Under the pieces are notes generated by a model. The model had not been told where the DNA came from. It ran no database searches and worked only from the letters and a program-made list of their open reading frames with translations. A stretch of 64,000 nt of DNA from CAYPAV01 sp964408805 (GTDB lineage: Bacteria; Pseudomonadota; Alphaproteobacteria; UBA8366), in the NCBI GenBank assembly GCA_964408805.1, contig CAYPAV010000008.1:62001-126000 (forward strand). Direction: 5' to 3'. The position numbers and the translations under genes are program-made. Shown here one piece after another: positions 1-7,654 of the stretch. Within the stretch, counting starts at the first letter, position 1; each line of letters begins with the position of its first letter.

Positions 1-378
1 GACGCCGCGCTCAAGCAATCGTACCTGCTCGTCGAATGAAACGCCGCCGATAAGAAGCGCCTTCGAGAGGTTCTGATATTTGCCGTATATGTCGAACTGG
101 TCGGCGACCTGGGCCGCGAGTTCGCGCGTGGGTTCGAGGATCAACGAGCGCGGCATACGCGCCCGTGCGCGACCTTGCGCTAGGATATCGATCATCGGCA
201 GCGTGAAGGAAGCAGTCTTTCCGGTTCCCGTCTGCGCGCAACCCATGATATCGCGGTTCATTAGGACATAGGGGATCGCTTGGGCCTGGATCGGCGTCGG
301 CGTCTCGTACCCCGCATCGCTCACCGCGCTGAGGAGTTCCTCGCTAAGTCCGAGATCTTTGAAGGTATTTTCGTTCAT
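1..378 (-). CDS. DEAD-box ATP-dependent RNA helicase, N-terminal part (RhlE-like)
   Basis: RNA helicase of the DEAD-box family, which uses ATP to unwind short RNA duplexes or remodel RNA-protein complexes in the cytoplasm. Only the first 126 codons lie in the window; the gene continues past position 1. It reads MNENTFKDLGLSEEL from the ATG at 378. The Q motif (TPTPIQAQAIP) is near residues 26-36, Walker A (AQTGTGKT) near residues 48-55, and motif Ia (PTRELAAQ) near residues 84-91. The subfamily (RhlE, DeaD or similar) cannot be settled without the C-terminal part. The 211 bases between this start and the hydrolase at 590 form a divergent upstream region in which I see no confident promoter. 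Confidence 0.9.
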   Translation of the reverse strand, partial: MNENTFKDLGLSEELLSAVSDAGYETPTPIQAQAIPYVLMNRDIMGCAQTGTGKTASFTLPMIDILAQGRARARMPRSLILEPTRELAAQVADQFDIYGKYQNLSKALLIGGVSFDEQVRLLERGV

Positions 379-589
379 TTAACGGGCTTTGGAGCCCCTT
401 GCGGTTCTTGACGTTCGTTGCGGGCTTGGACCGGCGTTTGGGCCGCTGGGTCCGCGTTGCGGTCCCATTGTTCCCAGCGTAGTTTCAACGTGACACCGAG
501 TCGGGGCGCATGATTATCAGCCGGGACTCAACGTGTCCAGTCTGAAGGCATTACTCATATGAGACGACATCGCGAAACTCAAGGATGAT

Positions 590-1294
590 ATGACGGGGAA
601 ACTTTCCTTGGTTCTTGTGCCCGGTCTCTTATGCGATGCCGCGGTTTGGAGACATGTGTCGGGCTGGCTTGGCGATATTGTCGATATCAACATCGGCGAT
701 ACCTTGCGGGATGATACCTTGGCCGCGATGGCGCGGCGTATTTTGGCCGAGGCACCACGAAGATTCGCTTTGGCGGGACTATCCATGGGCGGTTATGTCG
801 CACAAGAATTCATGCGACTGGCGCCGGAGCGGGTCGAAAAGCTGGCGCTGATAGACACTTCCGCCCGGCCGGATACCGAGGCTCAGGCAAAACGGCGGCG
901 CGGATTTTTGGAACTCTCGAAAATCGGCGACTTCAAGGGGGTGACGCCGCGTTTGCTGCCGCTCCTGATCCATCCCGACCGTGTCGACGATGATGCGCTG
1001 GCCGACGAAGTGATGTCGATGGCGGGGCGTGTCGGGCGGGATGCCTTCATTCGCCAGCAAGGCGCCATCCTTGATCGGGCCGATGGCTTAAAAGATCTCG
1101 TGCGCTACGATCTTCCCGTCATGGTCGCCTGCGGTCGTCAGGACACGTTGACGCCGCTTGATCTGCATGAGGAATTGGCCGCCGCGATATCGGGGGCGCG
1201 ACTTTGCGTGATCGAGGAATGCGGCCATCTCCCGCCGATCGAACGTCCCCACGCGATGACCGCGTTGATGCGGGACTGGCTTCTCCGGAATTGA
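590..1294 (+). CDS. alpha/beta hydrolase
   Basis: A 234-residue cytoplasmic alpha/beta-hydrolase fold protein. The nucleophile elbow G-L-S-M-G-G is near residue 65 and the histidine of the triad probably lies in EECGHLPPIERP near residue 212; the acid is likely the Asp of CGRQDTLTP near residue 181. It starts at the ATG at 590, preceded by an AAGGATG-like ribosome-binding site. The CoA-transferase gene begins 18 bases after its stop, so the two are probably co-transcribed. Close relatives are often annotated as esterases or enol-lactone hydrolases; the substrate cannot be read from the sequence. Confidence 0.85.
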   Translation: MTGKLSLVLVPGLLCDAAVWRHVSGWLGDIVDINIGDTLRDDTLAAMARRILAEAPRRFALAGLSMGGYVAQEFMRLAPERVEKLALIDTSARPDTEAQAKRRRGFLELSKIGDFKGVTPRLLPLLIHPDRVDDDALADEVMSMAGRVGRDAFIRQQGAILDRADGLKDLVRYDLPVMVACGRQDTLTPLDLHEELAAAISGARLCVIEECGHLPPIERPHAMTALMRDWLLRN

Positions 1295-1312
1295 CGTACT
1301 AAATATCTGGCC

Positions 1313-2707
1313 ATGCCAAACAGCTATAGCGCGCTCGACGATATTCTGTCGATCGGGGGGCTGGATCGAGCCGCCCGCGATCACGTTCAAATCTCCGGCA
1401 CCGACCCTGTCTTGCCGACCAATTTTTTCCTGGGCACGGCGGGAGCCGCGGTCATTGCCGCAACCGGAATCGCCGCCGCGAATATCTGGGAATTGCGGAC
1501 CGGCCGCCGCCAGGATGTCTCAATCGATGTTCGTCACGCCGCGAACGCCATGCGGAGCGACCGTTATCTCCTGCGAGATGGCGAGAAGCTGCCATCGTGG
1601 GATCCGGTCTCGGGCATCTATCAAGGACGGGACGAGCGGTGGATTCAATTGCATTGCAATTTCCCGCATCATCGACAACGGACGCTCGATGTTCTCGGCG
1701 CGGAAAACGACCCTGACGCGGTCGCTGCGGCGGTGGCGGAGTGGAATATTCCCGAATTGGAAGAGCGCTGCACCGAGGCGGGTACGGTTGTCGGCATGGT
1801 CCGGACTCCGGAGGATTGGGCGGCTCATCCGCAATCGGCGGCGGTCGATCGCCTACCGCTCTATGAAGTCGTCAAGATCGGCGATAGCGAGCCGGAGCCC
1901 TTCGACGAGGCCGCGCGCCCGCTGGAAGGGGTGCGGGTAATGGACCTGACGCGGGTCATCGCGGGGCCGATGTGCGGACGTACGCTCGCTGAACACGGTG
2001 CCGACGTGATGCGCATAAGCGGTCCCGGCTTGCCGTTTTCAGAGGCTCTGGTGATGGATACCGGCTTTGGCAAGAAGGCCGCCGAGGTCGACCTCCGCGA
2101 CGAGCCCGGGAAGGCGTTGCTGAGCGACCTGGTCCGTCAATCGGATGTTTTTTCGCAGGGCTATCGGCCCGGCACGATCGCGGGACGTGGATTTGCACCC
2201 GAAGCATTGGTGGAACTTCGGCCGGGTATCGTCTGTGTCTCGCTCTGCGCGTATGGTCACGAGGGTCCCTGGGCGATGAAGCGCGGCTTCGACAGCTTGG
2301 TCCAAAGCTGCAGCGGGATCGTGCACGAGCAAAGTGCCGGCACCGATGGGACGCCGCGGCACTTGCCGGCTCAGGCGCTCGATTACATCACGGGATATCT
2401 GGGTGCTTTCGGCGCGATGGAGGCCTTGCGCCGCCGCGCGATCGAAGGCGGCAGCTATCACGTTCGCGTCTCGCTGGTTCAAACGGCGCATTGGATCAAG
2501 CGAATTGGCCGGTTCGTTCATTCCGAGGATGCGCGCGGTCTACCGGACCCGGTGATCGACGACGTCATGGATTTGACGATGGAGACCGAATCGTCCTTCG
2601 GGATGCTGCGGCACTTGAAACCGGCGGTCATGTTATCCGAAACGCCGCCTTATTGGGCGAGCCCGCCGGTCCCGCTCGCGAGTCACGAGCCGGCCTGGGC
2701 CGCCTAG
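1313..2707 (+). CDS. CaiB/BaiF family (class III) CoA-transferase, modules in reversed order
   Basis: A 464-residue class III CoA-transferase, a family that moves CoA between carboxylic acids. The classic amino-terminal signature (LEGVRVMDLTRVIAGP) does not appear until about residue 205. It is followed by the usual Rossmann-like section and a late segment (LDYITGYLGAFGAMEAL) near residues 358-374. Residues 1-190 instead resemble the carboxy-terminal part of such an enzyme (FLGTAGAAVIAATG, RRQDVSIDVRHAA). The protein therefore looks like a truncated first module followed by a nearly full second module. It probably forms an operon with the hydrolase upstream. Substrate unknown. Confidence 0.85.
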   Translation: MPNSYSALDDILSIGGLDRAARDHVQISGTDPVLPTNFFLGTAGAAVIAATGIAAANIWELRTGRRQDVSIDVRHAANAMRSDRYLLRDGEKLPSWDPVSGIYQGRDERWIQLHCNFPHHRQRTLDVLGAENDPDAVAAAVAEWNIPELEERCTEAGTVVGMVRTPEDWAAHPQSAAVDRLPLYEVVKIGDSEPEPFDEAARPLEGVRVMDLTRVIAGPMCGRTLAEHGADVMRISGPGLPFSEALVMDTGFGKKAAEVDLRDEPGKALLSDLVRQSDVFSQGYRPGTIAGRGFAPEALVELRPGIVCVSLCAYGHEGPWAMKRGFDSLVQSCSGIVHEQSAGTDGTPRHLPAQALDYITGYLGAFGAMEALRRRAIEGGSYHVRVSLVQTAHWIKRIGRFVHSEDARGLPDPVIDDVMDLTMETESSFGMLRHLKPAVMLSETPPYWASPPVPLASHEPAWAA

Positions 2708-2719
2708 ACCTGGTCTTTT

Positions 2720-3586
2720 CTATCTAATCGCGCCGCCGGGGCGCAGTTTGGTGAGGATTTCGGTCGCCAGCTTCAGCGCTTGCCCTCGCGGGGTGCCCGG
2801 TTTCATTCTCGGGTTGTAGAGCAGGCGAAGCATCAAGCGGTCCTGCGGGGTCAATCCCTTGTCCAGTTGATCGTATCGGTTGGTATCCACGAAAATTGAT
2901 TGCTTGACCCGGTCGTCGTCATTGGTGAGGCCGAGGATCTGGGTCAACTCCGTGTATCTCCCGCGATCCTTGAAGATCGACTGGGTGATCTTATTGCTGT
3001 CATTCGGCAGGCCGAGGATCTGGGTCATCTCCTCGACGATGCATCCCCGCATATCGAAGCCGGAAAGATGTGACGGTATGAAGATCATCGCGCGGATAAT
3101 TTCGCTCTTCTTCTTGCGGATCGTGGCCATGCAGTGCGCTTGGCCATTGTAGAGATGATCGATGATGAATTTCGCTTCCGGCAGTTGCCGTCCGCGAATG
3201 ATCTCGGCGATTCCGTTGATCGTGTGATAGATCAATGAGACGTTCGTAAGTTTCCTTGGGTCGGCGCCTTCGGGGACGCGTTTCTCGCGCACCATCCGCG
3301 CCGAGTAACCGAGACTCATCGGATGGCCGGTGACCGAGATCAACTCGTCCAGAAACTTGATCACCATGTCGTCGAAATATGCCGGTGCCTGACCGACGAT
3401 ACCGATCCGGATCGGCCGGTGCCATTTGCGGATCGTCTTGTATTTCTTCTTAGTGTATTCGTTTCCGAAGGCGACGATTCCGAAATTGCGAATGATGTCG
3501 CGATTCGAAAGCGACTGCTCCGCGAACGCGCCCGTCGCACCGATCAATAGGATCGCAGCCGCACAAATGACGCTTCGAAAATTCAT
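2720..3586 (-). CDS. exported DUF2927-family protein with internal duplication
   Basis: A 288-residue exported protein of unknown function. Residues 1-22 form a signal peptide ending in GAFAEQ. The body resembles the DUF2927 family (RGCIVEEMTQILGLPND at about residues 180-196). Residues 188-214 and 215-241 are two adjacent 27-residue copies of the same segment (TQILGLPND... then TQILGLTND...), so this protein carries an 81-base in-frame tandem duplication in its most conserved part. It is convergent with the CoA-transferase gene. DUF2927 relatives are often exported; no catalytic role can be stated. Confidence 0.75.
   Translation of the reverse strand: MNFRSVICAAAILLIGATGAFAEQSLSNRDIIRNFGIVAFGNEYTKKKYKTIRKWHRPIRIGIVGQAPAYFDDMVIKFLDELISVTGHPMSLGYSARMVREKRVPEGADPRKLTNVSLIYHTINGIAEIIRGRQLPEAKFIIDHLYNGQAHCMATIRKKKSEIIRAMIFIPSHLSGFDMRGCIVEEMTQILGLPNDSNKITQSIFKDRGRYTELTQILGLTNDDDRVKQSIFVDTNRYDQLDKGLTPQDRLMLRLLYNPRMKPGTPRGQALKLATEILTKLRPGGAIR
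2864..3025 (-). repeat. 81-bp in-frame tandem duplication inside the DUF2927 gene
   Basis: Copy 1 runs from 3025 down to 2945 and copy 2 from 2944 down to 2864. Each encodes 27 residues of the pattern TQILGL-x-ND-x(5)-QSIF-x-D-x(2)-RY-x(2)-L. The copies have diverged (for example LPNDSNKIT against LTNDDDRVK), so the duplication is not a recent slip. Confidence 0.85.
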
Positions 3587-3664
3587 AATCTGAAACCTAG
3601 ATGGCCTCCGCCCGGAAGGGAAGCATCCAATCGCGGCCGAAACGGAAAATAACTGATACTTAGA

Positions 3665-5653
3665 TCAGACATCGAGCGTGGCGACGAATTCGGCGTTCTT
3701 TTGAATATATTCGAATCGCCGCTCCGCCTTGCGGCCCATCAGCGCTTCCACGAGGCGCGCCGTTTCCTTTGCGGCGGCGGGCCCGTCGGGGGCCGATTTG
3801 TCCGGTATTCGAACCCGCAGTAGGGTCCGCGTATCGACGCTCATCGTGGTTTCCCGCAGTTGCGCGGGCGGCATCTCGCCCAAACCCTTGAAGCGACTGA
3901 CCTCGATCTTGCTCTTGCCGGAGAAAACCGTTGTCAGAAGTTCCTCGCGATGGGCGTCGTCGCGGGCATAGGCAACCGTACCGCCATGGCTCAGTCGATA
4001 GAGCGGCGGCAGGGCGAGGTAGAGATGGCCGCCCTCGATCAGGCCGGGCATCTCGCGAAAAAAGAAGGTCATCAACAGGGATGCGATATGGGCGCCGTCG
4101 ACGTCCGCGTCGGTCATGATGACGATGCGTTCGTAGCGAAGGGCGTTCTCGTCATAGTCCGAGCGAGTGCCACAGCCGAGCGCCTGCATCAGATCCGAAA
4201 GTTCCTGGTTCTGCGCCAGCTTGTCGGCGGAGGCGCTCGCGACGTTTAGGATCTTGCCCCGCAAGGGGAGGATCGCCTGGTTGGCCCGGTTGCGGGCCTG
4301 CTTTGCCGAGCCGCCGGCCGAATCGCCTTCGACGATGAAAAGTTCCGTTCCCGCGGCAGCGCTGTTGCTGCAATCGGTCAGCTTGCCGGGAAGACGCAAC
4401 TTTCGGGTCGGCGATTTCCGCAACAGGTCGCGGGAGGCGCGCCGGCGCATGCGTTCGTCCAAACGTTCGACGACTCGCTCCAGCAGGTCGTTCGCGTCCG
4501 CAGGGTTGCCGGTTAGCCAGTGCTCGAAATGGTCCTTCACCGATGATTCGACCAGTTTCGCGGCTTCCGGCGAACTCAGTTTTTCCTTCGTCTGGCCTTG
4601 AAACTGCGGATCGTGGATGAAGACCGACAGCATGACGCAGGCGCCGCTCAGGACATCGTCCGCCGTGATCTGTGATGCCTTCTTGTTGCCGGTCAGTTCC
4701 GCATAGGCCTTGAGCCCGCGGGTCGCGGCCGTGCGCAAGGCGGATTCGTGACTGCCGCCTTGGGGTGTCGGCACCGTATTGCAATAGGAATTGACAAATC
4801 CGTCCTCGTCGTCGGGCCAGCTGATCGCCCATTCGACCTTTCGGATGCCGTCATCGGCCGTAACACGCCCGGTGAAGGGGGTTGGCGTCAGCGTGGTCCG
4901 AGCACCCAGGGTCTCGGCGAGGAAATCGGCGAGGCCGCCGGGGAAGTGAAGCGTCGCCGCTTCCGGGACGGCATCGTCATTGGCGACCAGTCTCGGGTCG
5001 CAGGACCAACGGATTTCAACGCCTCGGTAGAGATACGCCTTCGATCGGGCGAGACGAAAAAGACGGTCCGCCTTGAATTTGACGGCCTCGCCGAAGACGT
5101 CCGGATCGGGATGGAATCGGATCAGCGTGCCGCGGCGGTTCTGCACCGGTTCGCCTTTCGAGAGTTTTCCCTTCGGTTGGCCTTTCGCGTAATTCTGCCG
5201 GTAGAGAATGCGATCGCGGGCGACCTCGACGGTCAGCGCGTCCGACAACGCGTTCACCACGGACAGACCGACACCGTGCAGGCCACCGGACGTCACATAC
5301 ACCTTGTCGGAAAATTTGCCACCAGAATGGAGCGTGGTGAGGATGACCTCCAGGGCCGATTTGTTCTTGAACTTGGGATGCGGGTCGATCGGGATTCCCC
5401 GGCCGTTGTCGCGGATCGTGACCGTATTGCTGGTATCGAGCTCGATCTCGATCCGGCTGGCATGGCCGGCCACCGCCTCGTCCATCGCGTTATCGAGGAC
5501 TTCGGCAGCCAGATGATGGAGCGCGCGCTCGTCCGTTCCGCCGATATACATGCCGGGCCGGCGACGAACCGGCTCCAACCCCTCGAGAACCTCGATGTCC
5601 TTCGCGGAATACCCGCCGCCGCGCTTTTCGGCGCTTTGAAACAGATCAGACAT
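3665..5653 (-). CDS. parE: DNA topoisomerase IV subunit B
   Basis: ATPase subunit of topoisomerase IV, which decatenates daughter chromosomes together with ParC. The GHKL ATPase region is clear: RRRPGMYIGG, EVLDNAMDEA, DNGRGIPID and GGLHGVGLSVVNALS in the first 140 residues. The Toprim region has LFIVEGDSAGGSAKQ and the acidic metal site DADVDGAHI. I place the start at the ATG at 5653 (MSDLFQS, 662 residues), the usual start of alphaproteobacterial ParE; the frame stays open upstream to an ATG at 5689. ParE is preferred over GyrB because it is short and lacks the GyrB-type insertion. Confidence 0.93.
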   Translation of the reverse strand: MSDLFQSAEKRGGGYSAKDIEVLEGLEPVRRRPGMYIGGTDERALHHLAAEVLDNAMDEAVAGHASRIEIELDTSNTVTIRDNGRGIPIDPHPKFKNKSALEVILTTLHSGGKFSDKVYVTSGGLHGVGLSVVNALSDALTVEVARDRILYRQNYAKGQPKGKLSKGEPVQNRRGTLIRFHPDPDVFGEAVKFKADRLFRLARSKAYLYRGVEIRWSCDPRLVANDDAVPEAATLHFPGGLADFLAETLGARTTLTPTPFTGRVTADDGIRKVEWAISWPDDEDGFVNSYCNTVPTPQGGSHESALRTAATRGLKAYAELTGNKKASQITADDVLSGACVMLSVFIHDPQFQGQTKEKLSSPEAAKLVESSVKDHFEHWLTGNPADANDLLERVVERLDERMRRRASRDLLRKSPTRKLRLPGKLTDCSNSAAAGTELFIVEGDSAGGSAKQARNRANQAILPLRGKILNVASASADKLAQNQELSDLMQALGCGTRSDYDENALRYERIVIMTDADVDGAHIASLLMTFFFREMPGLIEGGHLYLALPPLYRLSHGGTVAYARDDAHREELLTTVFSGKSKIEVSRFKGLGEMPPAQLRETTMSVDTRTLLRVRIPDKSAPDGPAAAKETARLVEALMGRKAERRFEYIQKNAEFVATLDV

Positions 5654-5720
5654 GGCTGGATTATAAAAACTCCGATCCGGCATAAGCAAGCATGATGCGG
5701 TGGTTTAGGGGATGATACCC

Positions 5721-5734
5721 CACAAAATGTTGTG
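5721..5734. promoter_or_regulatory. small dyad between parE and the cNMP-binding genes
   Basis: CACAA-AATG-TTGTG is a perfect 5-bp inverted repeat with a 4-base centre, in the divergent region between parE and the first cyclic-nucleotide-binding gene. It could be an operator or chance; no further support. Confidence 0.2.
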
Positions 5735-5788
5735 TTTTCCGCCTTTTCGAGAATCTAAGGGCCATCGCATTCGCCGCAGAGAATAATT

Positions 5789-5817
5789 TTGCCAATTGGC
5801 CTTGCCGGTTCGATAAT
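5789..5817 (+). promoter_or_regulatory. sigma-70-type promoter of the first cNMP-binding gene
   Basis: TTGCCA at 5789-5794 and GATAAT at 5812-5817 are separated by exactly 17 bases, 43 bases before the start codon at 5860. The same arrangement and much of the surrounding sequence recur before the second paralogue, which supports a working promoter copied with its gene. Confidence 0.6.
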
Positions 5818-5859
5818 ACACGAAATCCCCTGGCCCGATTTGTACCGAGGAACGACCAG

Positions 5860-6264
5860 ATGTTCGATGTGGGAGATGCGCGACAAAAAGGCGGTTTCGG
5901 CCGAAGTGGCGAGGGGAAGGCGGGCGGGGCGTCGATCCGCAAGAGCAAGGGAGAGGTTATCTTCCGCGCCGGCGACAAGGGCCATTTCATGTTTCAAGTT
6001 CTGCGCGGGGCCATCGCGATTGAAATCGACGGCGTCATGATCGAGACCATCACCGCGGGCGGAATCGTCGGCGAAATGGCTTTGATCGACGAAGGCGGAC
6101 GACGCAGCGCCACCGTCGTCGCCATGGAAGATTCCGAATTGCAGCCGATCAATCAGAATCGGTTCCGCGGTCTGGTGCGGGAGAATCCGGACTTCGCCCT
6201 GGATGTGATGAAGGTCTTCGCGCGGCGTCTCAAGGAAATGAACGAGCGATTGCGCGCCGACTGA
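5860..6264 (+). CDS. stand-alone cyclic nucleotide-binding domain protein, copy 1
   Basis: A 134-residue protein made almost entirely of one cNMP-binding (CAP-type) domain and no DNA-binding helix-turn-helix. The fold begins near residue 26 (IRKSKGEVIFRAGDKG). The phosphate-binding cassette is intact (GGIVGEMALIDEGGRRSATVVA, about residues 67-88), with the Glu and Arg that contact the cyclic nucleotide in this family. It is probably a small cAMP/cGMP-responsive adaptor that acts through partners. The start at 5860 (MFDVGDA) matches the start of the downstream paralogue. The two proteins are close relatives throughout. Confidence 0.82.
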   Translation: MFDVGDARQKGGFGRSGEGKAGGASIRKSKGEVIFRAGDKGHFMFQVLRGAIAIEIDGVMIETITAGGIVGEMALIDEGGRRSATVVAMEDSELQPINQNRFRGLVRENPDFALDVMKVFARRLKEMNERLRAD

Positions 6265-6337
6265 ATTCCGGAGATTAGAGCATCTCGCCGAGGTTGCGAT
6301 CAGACACCGCGACTGTGCTCCCGCCAGCAAATCCTTT

Positions 6338-6366
6338 TTGCTAATTCGTCTTGTCCGATCGATAAT
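6338..6366 (+). promoter_or_regulatory. sigma-70-type promoter of the second cNMP-binding gene
   Basis: TTGCTA at 6338-6343, then 17 bases, then GATAAT at 6361-6366, 42 bases before the ATG at 6408. Spacing and distance to the gene match the promoter of the first copy at 5789-5817. Confidence 0.6.
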
Positions 6367-6407
6367 GTGAAGGGCTGGTCGGAACCGTGGTTTTTGGAAG
6401 TAGCGAT

Positions 6408-6809
6408 ATGGTCGACGTCGGGAATGAACGCTCAATGAGGCAATCGGCTCGGCTTGGAGACGGCCTCAATATGGCCCCGATTCGCAAGAATAAAGGCGAG
6501 GAGATATTCCACGCCGACGACAAGGGCCATTTCATGTTCGTGGTTCTGAAAGGTACCTTGGCGATCGAGATCGAGGGCGTTCATTTCGAGACGGTCCGCC
6601 CTGGCGGCATCGTCGGCGAGATGGCGTTGATCGATGACGGAGGACGCCGCAGCGCCACGGTCGTCGCGACGGAGGATAGCGAGTTGCAGGTGATCAATCG
6701 GAATCGATTTCACCACCTCGTGCAGCAAAATCCGGAATTTGCCCTGGATGTGATGAAGGTGTTGGCGCGGCGTCTCAAAAAAATGAACACCCGCGCGCAA
6801 GACGATTGA
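6408..6809 (+). CDS. stand-alone cyclic nucleotide-binding domain protein, copy 2
   Basis: A 133-residue paralogue of the gene just upstream, again a single cNMP-binding domain with an intact cassette (GGIVGEMALIDDGGRRSATVVA) and no output domain. The ATG at 6408 (MVDVGNE) follows a GGAAG ribosome-binding site and aligns with the start of copy 1; an in-frame GTG at 6387 is less likely. The last 60 residues are nearly the same in both copies (NPEFALDVMKVLARRLKKMN). Each copy has its own promoter, so they can be regulated separately. Confidence 0.82.
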   Translation: MVDVGNERSMRQSARLGDGLNMAPIRKNKGEEIFHADDKGHFMFVVLKGTLAIEIEGVHFETVRPGGIVGEMALIDDGGRRSATVVATEDSELQVINRNRFHHLVQQNPEFALDVMKVLARRLKKMNTRAQDD

Positions 6810-6845
6810 TTACCGAAGGTCGACACCTTTCCGTCGGCATCGAGT

Positions 6846-7244
6846 TCAGGCCGCCTTAGCCTCCACCACCGTGCTCACGAAGCGTTCGTCGGTGACGTAG
6901 GTCGGGAAATCTTCCCAATAACCCTCTTGTTCGCCCACCTGACCGCGTACGAAGCGGCCGGTCGAGTCGATTTCGACCACAATATGGCGCATATGGAACG
7001 TCTCGCCCTTGCGTCGGCATAGATACCAAATGCCAAGGCCTTCGAAATCGAAGCCGACTTCGATCTTGGGCGCGGACCCGTCCTCGCCACGTTCGGCGAA
7101 AATGAAGTCGCATGGACCTTCGTGAAGGGTGGCGTCCCGGTAGAGCACGAAAACCGCGACGTCCGACTCCACCACGAGACGGGAAACTTCCGCCGCGATC
7201 AGATCTTCCATCATGTCCTTGGCGCCAAACGCATTTTCGAACAC
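6846..7244 (-). CDS. conserved-looking hypothetical protein
   Basis: A 132-residue acidic protein that I do not recognise. It has no signal peptide or membrane segment. Notable stretches are the N-terminal MFENAFGAKDMMEDLIAAEV, a central HEGPCDFIFAERG, and a C-terminal YWEDFPTYVTDERFVSTVV. Codon use fits the neighbours and the frame is open along its whole length, so it is likely a real cytoplasmic protein. It is convergent with the cNMP gene (stop-to-stop gap of 36 bases). Confidence 0.6.
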   Translation of the reverse strand: MFENAFGAKDMMEDLIAAEVSRLVVESDVAVFVLYRDATLHEGPCDFIFAERGEDGSAPKIEVGFDFEGLGIWYLCRRKGETFHMRHIVVEIDSTGRFVRGQVGEQEGYWEDFPTYVTDERFVSTVVEAKAA

Positions 7245-7642
7245 TTGACGACTTCCCCACGTTTATTGATTAGAAATACATTAGAACAAATAAACATTCG
7301 ATTCAAGACAGTAAAAATCTTCGTTTTTTTTAATTCTGTATTCGTTTTATTTCTCAGTTTTGGTTCCACCCGTGGAAATAGTCATGGCGGATGATAGGAA
7401 TAGTTAATGCGAGCATTTCGATGGTCGGATGACGGTATCATGAGATGTATGAAAAAAGTGAAAACAAAACTATGAGCTTTAACGGATTGTTTAGGGTTTA
7501 CCCCTATAAAATTATTTAAAACTCGCACGAGCTTTGGTGGAGGAGGGGCCCGTTCCGGATATCCCCGGTCGGGAATTCTTAATCAAAATTCGGATCGACG
7601 CGAGGGAAGCTTTTCAATGAGGCCTCTAGATCCCCACTTTGT
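7245..7642. other. AT-rich intergenic stretch upstream of the chemoreceptor
   Basis: About 400 bases without a convincing gene. Positions about 7260-7530 are much richer in A and T than anything nearby, with runs of T and A (around 7325-7350 and 7450-7530). It is the upstream region shared by the hypothetical gene (minus strand) and the chemoreceptor gene (plus strand). I see no clear -35/-10 pair with correct spacing. Confidence 0.5.
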
Positions 7643-7654
7643 TTGGAGAGAATC

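Noticed and set aside
4748..5695. Plus-strand open frame of 315 codons opposite parE
   Set aside because: Mirror of the well-supported parE frame.
7478..7510. Promoter of the chemoreceptor (TTGTTT with TATAAA)
   Set aside because: The spacer would be only 12 bases; the alternative -35 gives 21.
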